From IMG/VR virus record IMGVR_UViG_3300012189_000012, positions 1 through 21,112 of that record: a DNA stretch of 21,112 nucleotides, one strand, 5' to 3'. Below are positions 1-6,628 of this stretch, one piece after another. Positions within the stretch are counted from its first letter, which is position 1, and each line of letters begins with the position of its first letter. This DNA is from a virus. Position numbers and translations under genes: made by a program. A model generated the notes under the pieces. The model saw only the letters and a list, made by a program, of their open reading frames with translations. It ran no database searches and had not been told where the DNA came from.

Positions 1-548
1 GCTATGACGATGTTAACCTGGGTTCGCCAGCCGAATGGGGAAGTGAATGTATCCTTGTCATCGACAGTCTCTCTCGGCTTTGTGACGCCGCCTATGACTT
101 CCAAGCAAGCATCGCGCGCCCTGGCAAGTCAGGAGAAATTGACACTCGGGCAATCTATGGAGCTGCACAAGATGCTGTTGAGATGGTACTTTCAAACCTC
201 AACAGCAATGCATTCCAAACTAACGTCATCGTCATCGCCCACATTGCGTATCAAGACCAGCCCGACGGCACGAAAAAAGGCTTCCCGCAAGGAGTTGGGC
301 AGAAGCTGAGCCCGAAGATCCCACAGTATTTCAGCAGTGTGGTTTTATACACCAACATCCGCAACAAGCGCACGATTAAAACAAATTCGACAATGCTTGT
401 CGATCTCGCCAACCCGAAGCCGTTTGAGATGTCGCCGGAACTGCCCATCGAGACCGGCTTGGCGACCTTCTTCGAAACCCTGCGCGGGCCAACGACCGCA
501 GCCAGTGCAGATAAACCCAAAGCGGTTGTATTGAAAAGGAGAGTTTGA
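1..548 (+). CDS. Sak4-like RecA-fold ATPase (5' end missing)
   Basis: The reading frame is open from the left edge (first full codon at 3) to TGA at 546-548, giving about 181 C-terminal residues. A Walker B-like strand, ILVIDSLSRL, lies about 17 residues in. It is followed by a second core strand, NVIVIAHIAYQD, and then a segment with GFPQGVGQKLSPKIPQYF, as in phage Sak4-like AAA/RecA proteins, which are single-domain ATPases linked to single-strand annealing recombination. The Walker A motif must lie upstream of the window. The conserved tail, PIETGLATFFETL, is typical of the group. Position next to a DUF669-like protein fits a recombinase and ssDNA-binding partner pair. A replicative helicase is less likely because no helicase C-terminal motifs follow. 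Family is fairly sure; exact function is inferred. Confidence 0.8.
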   Translation, partial: YDDVNLGSPAEWGSECILVIDSLSRLCDAAYDFQASIARPGKSGEIDTRAIYGAAQDAVEMVLSNLNSNAFQTNVIVIAHIAYQDQPDGTKKGFPQGVGQKLSPKIPQYFSSVVLYTNIRNKRTIKTNSTMLVDLANPKPFEMSPELPIETGLATFFETLRGPTTAASADKPKAVVLKRRV

Positions 549-549
549 G

Positions 550-627
550 ATGGACGATCGTGAACAGACATTCGGTGAGGCCCAGACCGCGCAGATGTGG
601 GCGGTCAAAGCAGTGACTTGGCGCTAA
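550..627 (+). CDS. 25-aa mini-ORF, possible coupling peptide
   Basis: ATG at 550 follows the ATPase stop by one base and has a strong Shine-Dalgarno, AAGGAG at 536-541, 8 bases upstream. The product is only 25 residues (begins MDDREQTFGEAQ) and its TAA overlaps the ATG of the next ORF as TAATG. I recognise no family. It may be a real micropeptide or simply a ribosome loading site that feeds translation of the next ORF; the good ribosome site and exact overlap are the only evidence. Confidence 0.4.
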   Translation: MDDREQTFGEAQTAQMWAVKAVTWR

Positions 628-860
628 TGCCCAAACCCACCCGCCCGATGAAGCTTATGGAGATCATGAACCTCCACGCCTACTTCATCTCCCTCATCCC
701 CCCACTCTCCGAACCCGCCAAGGAAATCCTTCGCGAGATCGAGGAGCATATACTTAGCGTTATTCAAAAAGAAAGGCACCCGACCCAGACCAACCCAGCC
801 CATTCACAACCCATCCAAAACCAAACTGAATCAACCCAATACGATAGATTTGGAGCATAA
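627..860 (+). CDS. 77-aa hypothetical phage protein
   Basis: I place the start at ATG 627 because it overlaps the preceding stop (TAATG). An in-frame ATG at 597 lies inside the 25-aa ORF and one at 648 is also possible. Residues around 10-45 form an amphipathic helical segment (NLHAYFISLIPP, then AKEILREIEEHILSVI), followed by a hydrophilic Gln/Asn/Pro-rich tail that looks disordered. No family is recognised. Stop TAA is 5 bases before the next ATG. The tight packing supports a real gene; the function is unknown. Confidence 0.55.
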   Translation: MPKPTRPMKLMEIMNLHAYFISLIPPLSEPAKEILREIEEHILSVIQKERHPTQTNPAHSQPIQNQTESTQYDRFGA

Positions 861-865
861 ACCCA

Positions 866-1306
866 ATGGCCACCAACTTCGAAGACATCCTCTCTCGATC
901 CGTTGACGACATCAAACCGCCGCCGATGTTACCGGAGGGTACCTACCTCTGCGTGGTCCAAGGCTTGCCGGAACAAATCGAATCCAGCAAGAAGAAAACC
1001 CCTGGACTCCGCTTCAAGCTCCAAGTCGTCCAGCCCCTCGAAGATGTCGACCCAGCCGAACTCCTCGCCTTCGAAGGCGGGGTTGGTGGAAAGATCGTCA
1101 ATCATGATCAATGGGTAACGGAAGATAGCCTATTCATGCTCAAGCAATTTGTTGAACACTGCGGCGCGCTTGAGGAAGGCGCTAGCTTGAGTGCGTGCAT
1201 CGACAACGTGCCGAACTCGAGTGTGCTTGCGTTTATCAAGCATGAAACCAGCGACGAAACCAAGCGCACCTTCGCCAAGATCCAGCGCACCGCACCCGCG
1301 GCCTAA
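866..1306 (+). CDS. DUF669-like protein, probable ssDNA-binding protein
   Basis: 146 residues. The N-terminal pattern (MATNFEDILSRSVDD, then LPEGTYLCVVQG) followed by a KKKTPGLRFKLQVVQP strand resembles phage DUF669-type proteins, which often sit beside recombination ATPases and are thought to bind single-stranded DNA. The middle contains WVTEDSLFMLKQFVEHCG, resembling the conserved helical stretch of that group. The start at 866 has GGAG at 852-855, 10 bases upstream. It follows a Sak4-like ATPase, which is the expected context. The role is inferred from family and neighbourhood; no acidic SSB-like tail is present (it ends TAPAA). A strong intrinsic terminator follows it. Confidence 0.6.
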   Translation: MATNFEDILSRSVDDIKPPPMLPEGTYLCVVQGLPEQIESSKKKTPGLRFKLQVVQPLEDVDPAELLAFEGGVGGKIVNHDQWVTEDSLFMLKQFVEHCGALEEGASLSACIDNVPNSSVLAFIKHETSDETKRTFAKIQRTAPAA

Positions 1307-1323
1307 CCCGTTCCTCCCCAACT

Positions 1324-1356
1324 GGCCGTGGGCGCAAATGCCACGGCCGTCTTTTT
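1324..1356 (+). terminator. Rho-independent terminator
   Basis: A perfect 8-bp GC-rich stem, GGCCGTGG (1324-1331) with CCACGGCC (1341-1348), has a 9-base loop and is followed by GTC and TTTTT (1352-1356). This is a textbook intrinsic terminator for plus-strand transcription, placed just after the DUF669-like gene. It ends directly at the GGAG (1357-1360) that serves the next gene, so it probably works as a partial terminator or attenuator inside the block rather than a full stop. Confidence 0.8.
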
Positions 1357-1366
1357 GGAGCCCAGC

Positions 1367-1579
1367 ATGTTCAAACAATACCGCCGCACACAAATCGCCG
1401 AGATGATGCCTTGGACGCCCGACTTCGATATGTGCTACGTCAGCGTTTCGGTCCCAGATCAAGAAGCTGGATCGCCAAAGCTCGGCGACATGATCGCGCG
1501 CAACCCAAAGAACCACGCCGATCAATGGCTTGTCGCCGCACAATACTTCGCCGACAACTTCGAACCGATGGAGTTCTGA
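1367..1579 (+). CDS. 70-aa conserved-looking phage protein
   Basis: The start is ATG 1367, served by GGAG at 1357-1360, 6 bases upstream. The longer in-frame start at 1328 lies inside the terminator stem and is unlikely. The product (begins MFKQYRRTQIAEMMPW) contains DFDMCYVSVSVPDQE and GDMIARNPKNHADQWLV. I recall a similar arrangement in small proteins of many Gram-negative phages, with a globular, slightly acidic character; no function is known to me. Its stop is one base before the next ATG. There are no membrane segments. Confidence 0.7.
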   Translation: MFKQYRRTQIAEMMPWTPDFDMCYVSVSVPDQEAGSPKLGDMIARNPKNHADQWLVAAQYFADNFEPMEF

Positions 1580-1580
1580 G

Positions 1581-1991
1581 ATGCAAAAACCATTCACCCT
1601 CACCGACGAAATGGCCCAGGAGCTTGCCAATGAAGTCTCGTCGCTCGCGCCCCAAGGGGATGAAGCAGCACATGACCCCACTGGAGCGCGGGCTTTCGCG
1701 CCAAAGCTACGCAGAAGGCAGATCGATCGACTACATAGCGAAAGCGATGCACCGAGACCATCGAACGATCAGCAGGTTGTTGAAGAAGATCCAATCAACC
1801 CAAGCCACTACCGACGACACCCAAGCGGAATAGAATGCATTGATATCACAGAACACATGCTCTTCAACCCAGGCAACGCGGTGAAGTACATCTGGCGGTA
1901 TATGGATAAGGGTGATCCAGTGGAGAACCTTCGCAAGGCACAGTGGTATTTGGAACGGGAGATATTGAGGCTGACTCGAGTTCCTCGATGA
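1581..1991 (+). CDS. DUF3310 protein with long N-terminal extension
   Basis: 136 residues from ATG 1581, with GGAG at 1570-1573, 7 bases upstream. The DUF3310 signature occupies about residues 71-131: DPINPSHY, then GIECIDITEHM, FNPGNAVKYIWRYMDKG and ENLRKAQWYLEREI. DUF3310 is common in phages, often near nucleotide or replication genes; its biochemical role is not settled. No ATG, GTG or TTG occurs in this frame between 1581 and the domain, so the first 70 residues must be part of the protein unless an unusual start is used. That extension looks low in conservation and overlaps a helix-turn-helix ORF in another frame. The stop TGA overlaps the next ATG (ATGA). Confidence 0.75.
   Translation: MQKPFTLTDEMAQELANEVSSLAPQGDEAAHDPTGARAFAPKLRRRQIDRLHSESDAPRPSNDQQVVEEDPINPSHYRRHPSGIECIDITEHMLFNPGNAVKYIWRYMDKGDPVENLRKAQWYLEREILRLTRVPR
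1672..1833 (+). CDS. Nested 53-aa helix-turn-helix ORF
   Basis: It lies wholly inside the DUF3310 gene, one frame over. The product (MTPLERGLSRQSYAEGRS, then IDYIAKAMHRDHRTISRLLKK) reads as a compact helix-turn-helix of the GcrA/resolvase-tail type: a helix, a turn after AEGRS, then IAKAMHRD and a recognition helix RTISRLLKK. An alternative ATG at 1660 adds four residues. AAGGGG at 1654-1659 lies 12 bases before ATG 1672, longer than ideal. The helix-turn-helix pattern is too good to dismiss, but overlap with a second coding frame lowers certainty. Alternatively it is joined to the N-terminus of the 1581 ORF by a +1 slip at CCCC near 1650. It could be a small regulator. Confidence 0.5.
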   Translation: MTPLERGLSRQSYAEGRSIDYIAKAMHRDHRTISRLLKKIQSTQATTDDTQAE

Positions 1992-3100
1992 CTAAGCCCA
2001 TCCTCCTCATCGGCGAGCAGCGCGGTGAAGCGGAAGCCCGGATCAATCGAACCTTTGTAGGCGCTACCGGTGCGGAGCTCCTCCGCATGCTTGCCGAAGC
2101 CAGTGTGATCTCCCTCACCAACCTTGATTCTGCCCACCTGCGTACCTTCTGGACCACCCGAGACCCATGGTCCCTCGATAAAATCTGGGAGAACCATCGT
2201 GAAACACTCATCGCCACCAACGTCTTCAACATCTACCCGCCCGGGAACAAACTCGAATACTTCTGCGGAGGGAAAGCAGCTGCCCTCCCAAACTACGCCA
2301 AGCTTCTCAAAGCCGGGTATGTTAGATCTGAGTTCGCCCCGGAACTGGATCGTCTGGGGGATGAAATCCTTTCTCATGATCCTAACCTCATTGTCGCTCT
2401 GGGGAATACTGCTATATGGGCTTTGTTGGGGACTACTGGGGTACGGAAACTACGGGGCACAACCGCTGTTAGCACTCATTGCGTTAGCGGGTATAAGCTT
2501 TTGTGCACTTACCATCCTAGCGCTGTTCACAGGCAATGGGAGTTGCGACCCACAGTAGTCTCCGACCTATCCAAAATCAACGATGAAAAGGACACCGCGA
2601 ATGTTGAACGCCCGCCAGTCGAAATTTGGACAGAACCCACGCTTGAAGACATCCAAACCTTCTTCGACAAGTTCGTTAGATTTGGACGTTGCCCTCTCCT
2701 TTCTATCGATATTGAAACAACTGGCACCCGGATTACCTGCATTGGATTCGCTCCCAGACCAGACCTTACACTCGTTGTTCCATTCGATGACGAGCGCGCA
2801 GAGTCGGGAAGCTATTGGGCTACTCCGCAGCTTGAACGACAATGCTGGCAGCTTGTTCGTGAGGTGCTTGAGGATAGCACAATCAAGAAGCTCTTCCAGA
2901 ATGGGATGTATGACATCGCCTTCACGCTTAGGAGTTACAAAATCAAAACGCTAGGTGCGATCCACGATACGATGCTATTGCATCACGCGTTACAGCCAGA
3001 GAGTTTGAAGAGCTTGGGGTTTCTGGGATCGATCTACACCAACCATGGACCGTGGAAATCGGAACGAAAGCGGAGTGATACAGTGAAGAGGGATGCGTGA
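1988..3100 (+). CDS. Uracil-DNA-glycosylase-like domain fused to DNA polymerase proofreading exonuclease (motifs I-II)
   Basis: 370 residues. ATG 1988 overlaps the previous stop (ATGA); the longer start at 1943 would intrude on DUF3310. Residues 1-195 match the family 4/UdgX-like uracil-DNA glycosylase fold: GEQRG (9-13) and FVG (23-25), TNVFNIYPPGN (77-87), and the HPS motif (176-178) in CTYHPSAVHR. The Cys of family 4 after NVVK is Asn here and the N-terminal CxxC is absent, so an iron-sulfur cluster is unlikely. Residues 236-350 are the DnaQ-like exonuclease of family A polymerases: motif I DIE (241-243), motif II N305-x3-D309 in FQNGMYDIAF, then HDTMLLHHAL. Exonuclease motif III is not in this ORF; it is in the next. 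This is a likely glycosylase/proofreading subunit of the phage replisome. Confidence 0.85.
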   Translation: MTKPILLIGEQRGEAEARINRTFVGATGAELLRMLAEASVISLTNLDSAHLRTFWTTRDPWSLDKIWENHRETLIATNVFNIYPPGNKLEYFCGGKAAALPNYAKLLKAGYVRSEFAPELDRLGDEILSHDPNLIVALGNTAIWALLGTTGVRKLRGTTAVSTHCVSGYKLLCTYHPSAVHRQWELRPTVVSDLSKINDEKDTANVERPPVEIWTEPTLEDIQTFFDKFVRFGRCPLLSIDIETTGTRITCIGFAPRPDLTLVVPFDDERAESGSYWATPQLERQCWQLVREVLEDSTIKKLFQNGMYDIAFTLRSYKIKTLGAIHDTMLLHHALQPESLKSLGFLGSIYTNHGPWKSERKRSDTVKRDA

Positions 3101-4650
3101 AGATCATTCACACCAACTCAACCACCCCAGCCGACATCAAAAACCAATGGGAGCGAGACCAAATCTACAACGGCCTGGATTGCGTCGTCACCCTCGAAGT
3201 CTTCAACGCAATCCATAGCCAGCTTGACGCAACCACCGCCAAGACCTATGCATTCTCCCGCGCTCTGCAAGGTCCGGTGTTGGAGATGAGATGCCGAGGA
3301 AGCTTAATTGATAACCACCGCAAACGTGAGGTCATAAATGAATTCCACGATAAAATCGATTATCTCGAACGCAGTCTTTCTCGTATCGTGCTGGACGGTG
3401 TGGGCATGCTCAACTTCAGCTGGCGAAGCCCTCCTCAAGTCATGGAGTTGTTTTATAATCATCTGCAAATCCCCACGATCAAGAAGCAAGGCCGCCCAAC
3501 AGCTGATCGCGATGCATTGGAGAAGGTCCGCGCCTTCACCGTAGCCAAGCCGATCGTGGCGCATCTGATCGCGCTGCGTGAATTGACGAAGAAGATCGAA
3601 GCCCTCGAAATGGGAGTAGACAATGACGGACGAATGCGAACATCGTACAACATCGCCGGAACGAATACAGGGCGCTTTAGCTCTAGCTTTAGCGAATTTG
3701 GCACTGGCGGAAACTTTCAGAACGTGGAGGAAAGTCTTAGAAGCATATTCATTGCCGATCGAGGATGTAAATTCGCCAAGTTCGATGCGAAGAGCGGTGA
3801 ATCCTACATCGTCGGAGCAATAGAAGGGAACCTTTTCAATGACTGGAGATACCTCGATGCTGTTGAGTCTGGAGACGTGCATACAGCTGTTGCTAGAATG
3901 TGCTGGCCGGAGCTTGGTTGGACGAATGATCTTAGAACGGACAGAGCAATCGCTGAACAACCCTTCTACCGACATTACGATTACCGCTTCATGTGTAAAA
4001 AGCTCGGACATGGTTCGAATTACGGTGGACAACCACACACCCTCGCCGAGCAAACCAAACTCCCTGAGCGAGTGGTCTCGCAGTTCCAGCCCAAATACTT
4101 CGGTGCTTTTCCTGGGCACCTTGAACGCCTTAGGTGGACCGACACTCAACTTAGTCGATTGGGATGCCTTACGACGCTTACAGAAAGAAAACGATGGTTT
4201 TTTGGCAGGCGAAGTGATCCTGCTACCCAACGGGAAGCTTATGCTTACGATCCCCAAGGAAGTCTTGCCGACATCGTGAATCGTGCCATGCTCCGCATCT
4301 GGCGAGCCCGAACAGCCGATGTGGTAATTGTTTTCCAAGACCACGATGCATTGACATTCATGTACCCCGAAGAGCGTGAGGACGAAGTCATCCCTGCGCT
4401 CCACTCGGCCCTAGGCGAAGATATTACCCTTCACAACGGTCGGGTAATGCGTATTCCATATGATTGCAAAACGGGATGGAACAAAGGAGAATACTGCTGT
4501 GGGGATCGAACCCAACCCGGGTGTGACCGATGTAACAAACAACAAAACCTCGACGGGCTCAGGGATTGGAAAGGAGGGGACCAACGGACACGCACTCCGT
4601 CGGAATCCGAGTTGGATAAACTTCTTCGTGGACTCAACCGCAAGACTTGA
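3097..4650 (+). CDS. Family A DNA polymerase catalytic subunit (carries exonuclease motif III)
   Basis: 517 residues. GTG start 3097 overlaps the previous stop as GTGA, implying coupled translation. Exonuclease motif III, YNGLD (24-28) followed by CVVTLEVF, opens the protein. The polymerase domain follows: TNTGRFSS (189-196), motif A with catalytic D230 in AKFDAKSGES, motif B KKLGHGSNYGG (301-311), and motif C QDHDA (414-418) with D417. GWNKGEY (460-466) marks the usual end of the fold. About 50 further residues (CCGDRTQPGCDRC, then NLDGLRDW and a basic tail) run into the next gene. It copies phage DNA; complete proofreading would need both ORF products or a joined form. Catalytic aspartates are intact, so it should be active. 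Confidence 0.93.
   Translation: MKIIHTNSTTPADIKNQWERDQIYNGLDCVVTLEVFNAIHSQLDATTAKTYAFSRALQGPVLEMRCRGSLIDNHRKREVINEFHDKIDYLERSLSRIVLDGVGMLNFSWRSPPQVMELFYNHLQIPTIKKQGRPTADRDALEKVRAFTVAKPIVAHLIALRELTKKIEALEMGVDNDGRMRTSYNIAGTNTGRFSSSFSEFGTGGNFQNVEESLRSIFIADRGCKFAKFDAKSGESYIVGAIEGNLFNDWRYLDAVESGDVHTAVARMCWPELGWTNDLRTDRAIAEQPFYRHYDYRFMCKKLGHGSNYGGQPHTLAEQTKLPERVVSQFQPKYFGAFPGHLERLRWTDTQLSRLGCLTTLTERKRWFFGRRSDPATQREAYAYDPQGSLADIVNRAMLRIWRARTADVVIVFQDHDALTFMYPEEREDEVIPALHSALGEDITLHNGRVMRIPYDCKTGWNKGEYCCGDRTQPGCDRCNKQQNLDGLRDWKGGDQRTRTPSESELDKLLRGLNRKT
4483..4489 (+). promoter_or_regulatory. Shine-Dalgarno inside polymerase gene deciding the ATPase start
   Basis: AAAGGAG at 4483-4489 lies 9 bases before GTG 4499, which is in the ATPase frame. 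The upstream in-frame ATG at 4460 has no comparable site. This favours GTG 4499 as the start of the downstream ATPase and means the two coding frames overlap by 152 bases. Confidence 0.65.
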
Positions 4651-5815
4651 GAGCCCAAGGGTGTTCCGACTCTGGGCAGCGATTAGCGTGATTGGCGCAG
4701 CGGTGGAGCAACGAGTTTGGATGATTAGCCAGGGAAGGAAGGTTTACCCGAATTTGTATTGCGGACTAGTTGCACACCCGGGGGTTGGGAAGACGAAGAC
4801 GATACATACAGCGAGGGATTATTATATGGAACTGGCTGAGCCGAAGTTGGCCCCGACGACAATGACCGCGGCGAGCATGGTCAAGGCGTTGAAGGCAAGT
4901 GCGCGGACGGTGATGCATATGCCCGAGGGAACGTTTACGTATAATACGATGTATGTGACTGCGGATGAGCTCACGGCCTTCATGCACAAATATGATGAGG
5001 AAGCCGCAGGGGTGATGTCGCATATGTATGACGTCAGTGTCTACCGCCGGACCCGGGTCACGGATAACATTGATATCAAAATCGAACGCCCGCAGCTCAA
5101 TCTCATCATCGGTACACAACCATCAATGCTCATGAACTACCTCCCGGAACGTGCCTGGGAGCAAGGGTTTTGCTCACGCACAATATTCGTTTTCTCAGAC
5201 GAAAGGACCGTCGGCGATGATTTTGAACAAGTGGACACTGCGCTTGATGCAGACCTTACTCATGATTTGCTTAGTATATCTGGGCTGGTTGGAGCGTTCG
5301 GGATTACTCCGGAATATCGAATCGCGGTTAACAATTGGCGAGCCTTGGGAGAGCCACCCATCCCAACCCATCCCAAGTTGCTCCACTACTGCACCCGGCG
5401 GCGCATGCATTTGTACAAACTATCAATGGTCTCCGCAATCGACCGCAGCGACGTGCTTCTCCTTACCGTTGATGACTTCAACCGCGCGCTGACTTGGCTT
5501 GTGGAAGCGGAGGCAACCATGCCGGATATATTCAAGGCCGGTGCAGGGAATGCGGATGCGAGGGCAATGGATGAGATTTATCACTTCGCGCTGACGTTGG
5601 GAGTTCAGCCAACGTTCAAAGGCGGGATACCCGAGCGGAAGATAATGGACCACGCTAGGCAGTTGGTGCCGCTACACACGCTAGATCGACTGATGAAGCA
5701 TATGGAAAACACCGGCCTGCTGATCCCCACAACCGCTGCGGATTACAAAACCGGCCAACGCAAATGGCGGGCCGCAAATCCACATATTGAGAAACCCACG
5801 GATGGAGAGGTCTGA
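4499..5815 (+). CDS. DUF3987-like P-loop ATPase, probable replicative helicase component
   Basis: 438 residues from GTG 4499 (ATG 4460 would add 13). After a disordered Thr/Asn/Gly-rich leader, the conserved part starts at NPSWINFFVDST. The Walker A motif is AHPGVGKT (about 92-99), an acidic strand TMYVTADEL lies near residue 155, and LNLIIGTQPSMLM (sensor-1 position) is followed by EQGFCSRTIFVFSDE. This order matches DUF3987-type ATPases, which often form the helicase half of phage or plasmid primase-helicases. No primase domain is visible. The C-terminal part (from about 370) looks like a small winged-helix region. Position after the polymerase supports a replication role. The helicase assignment is inferred. 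Confidence 0.75.
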   Translation: MGIEPNPGVTDVTNNKTSTGSGIGKEGTNGHALRRNPSWINFFVDSTARLESPRVFRLWAAISVIGAAVEQRVWMISQGRKVYPNLYCGLVAHPGVGKTKTIHTARDYYMELAEPKLAPTTMTAASMVKALKASARTVMHMPEGTFTYNTMYVTADELTAFMHKYDEEAAGVMSHMYDVSVYRRTRVTDNIDIKIERPQLNLIIGTQPSMLMNYLPERAWEQGFCSRTIFVFSDERTVGDDFEQVDTALDADLTHDLLSISGLVGAFGITPEYRIAVNNWRALGEPPIPTHPKLLHYCTRRRMHLYKLSMVSAIDRSDVLLLTVDDFNRALTWLVEAEATMPDIFKAGAGNADARAMDEIYHFALTLGVQPTFKGGIPERKIMDHARQLVPLHTLDRLMKHMENTGLLIPTTAADYKTGQRKWRAANPHIEKPTDGEV

Positions 5816-5816
5816 G

Positions 5817-6020
5817 ATGGCGACGCCAACCACGGCGATTCAGATCCGAATGATGCAGCAAGAATGTGATAAAAGGCTGAATGTGTTTCGTAATAGAATT
5901 CTAATCCCTTTCCAAGATCGCTTGCTTGATAGAATATACCGTTTGTTAATCCTCAGACGCCCTTATACAGATGACACATTCCAAATGCTGCAGGACCTTG
6001 GCATCGAGCCTCCGGATTAA
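5817..6020 (+). CDS. 67-aa hypothetical protein
   Basis: ATG 5817 starts one base after the ATPase stop, with GGAGAGG at 5804-5810 upstream. The product (begins MATPTTAIQIRMMQQ) is mostly helical and rich in Arg and Leu (RILIPFQDRLLDRIYRLLILRRP), ending QDLGIEPPD. The hydrophobic residues are interleaved with Arg, so it looks amphipathic rather than membrane-spanning. No family is recognised. It is the last gene of the plus block; its stop is 5 bases from the stop of the convergent gene. Confidence 0.6.
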   Translation: MATPTTAIQIRMMQQECDKRLNVFRNRILIPFQDRLLDRIYRLLILRRPYTDDTFQMLQDLGIEPPD

Positions 6021-6025
6021 CCTCC

Positions 6026-6298
6026 CTAATCCTTCTCAGTGATAACTCCCCTTCCACGACGAAGATCGTACAACTCGTGTTGAAGATTAGCCACAAGGCT
6101 AGTTAGATTGTCAATCCGGATATCCTGAACAGCAATCTGTGTGATAACAATCGCCAGCTTCTTTATCTCATCTTCCATTTCACTCATTTGCGTAGCCAAA
6201 GCTTTGCTACTCCAATCATTCTTCAACACCATCGCATACCCAGCCAAGACAAAAAGGGCTGTCTGCACACCAAGACCGATTATAACATCCCAAGACAT
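6026..6298 (-). CDS. Small membrane protein with coiled coil, holin candidate
   Basis: 90 residues from ATG 6298, with AAAGGG upstream. The longer reading from 6421 would run far into the neighbouring gene. One membrane segment, about residues 4-25 (VIIGLGVQTALFVLAGYAMV), is followed by a heptad-like helix (SEMEDEIKKLAIVITQIAVQ, then NLTSLVANLQHELYDLRRG) and a charged tail. This layout resembles small phage proteins annotated as holins or XhlA-like membrane partners. Being last in a lysozyme-containing cluster supports a lysis role. It could also be an inner spanin-like protein, but no outer lipoprotein partner is seen. Confidence 0.65.
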   Translation of the reverse strand: MSWDVIIGLGVQTALFVLAGYAMVLKNDWSSKALATQMSEMEDEIKKLAIVITQIAVQDIRIDNLTSLVANLQHELYDLRRGRGVITEKD

Positions 6299-6317
6299 GA
6301 GACAGCCCTTTCTGGAG

Positions 6318-6617
6318 TTACGGTGTGATCGCAGGTTTAGCCGCCGAGAGAATCGGCGAGTTGGGATGGTTAGGGCTAAGGTGCTGCAAGAGCTGAATGA
6401 ACGATTCCATAAAATCGCCATTGTTACCCGCAGCGAGATCGTTCAAGGCTTTCTCGACGAACGGCGCGGCGGCCAACACCGCGGGTTGGACCATAGCCAT
6501 GATTGGCGCGGCGCCGGGAACAAACATCCCAACGATAGTCGCGATGGTGGGTTCAACTTTCATCACACCCTCAACCACCTTCTCGGTTTCAGTCTCGATA
6601 GCTTTAAGATCAGTCAT
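6318..6617 (-). CDS. 99-aa hydrophobic protein of the lysis cluster
   Basis: ATG 6617 is chosen because AAGGAG lies 7 bases upstream; a GTG at 6623 lies right against that site. Residues about 22-55 form a long Ala/Val/Met/Pro-rich hydrophobic stretch (TIATIVGMFVPGAAPIMAMV, then QPAVLAAAPFVEKAL), long enough for one membrane pass or a hairpin. The C-terminal half is polar (AAGNNGDFMESFIQLLQHL) and ends with a Pro-rich tail. No named family is recognised. It lies between the lysozyme and the 90-aa membrane protein, so a holin or holin-partner role is a reasonable inference, not shown. Confidence 0.6.
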   Translation of the reverse strand: MTDLKAIETETEKVVEGVMKVEPTIATIVGMFVPGAAPIMAMVQPAVLAAAPFVEKALNDLAAGNNGDFMESFIQLLQHLSPNHPNSPILSAAKPAITP

Positions 6618-6628
6618 TTCCACTCTCC

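Noticed and set aside
3079-3100. Programmed -1 frameshift joining the exonuclease and polymerase ORFs
   Set aside because: No X-XXY-YYZ heptamer is in the correct phase and no obvious downstream stem is present; the GTGA overlap explains the arrangement more simply.
3304-4404. 366-codon minus-strand ORF opposite the polymerase
   Set aside because: It is antisense to a polymerase with all catalytic motifs; its product has no recognisable motif and no ribosome site or neighbours on that strand.
4495-4533. Zinc ribbon in the polymerase tail (C467, C468, C476, C479)
   Set aside because: Spacing CC-x7-C-x2-C is not a standard zinc site and the stretch lies at the dual-coded start of the next gene, so the cysteines may be incidental.
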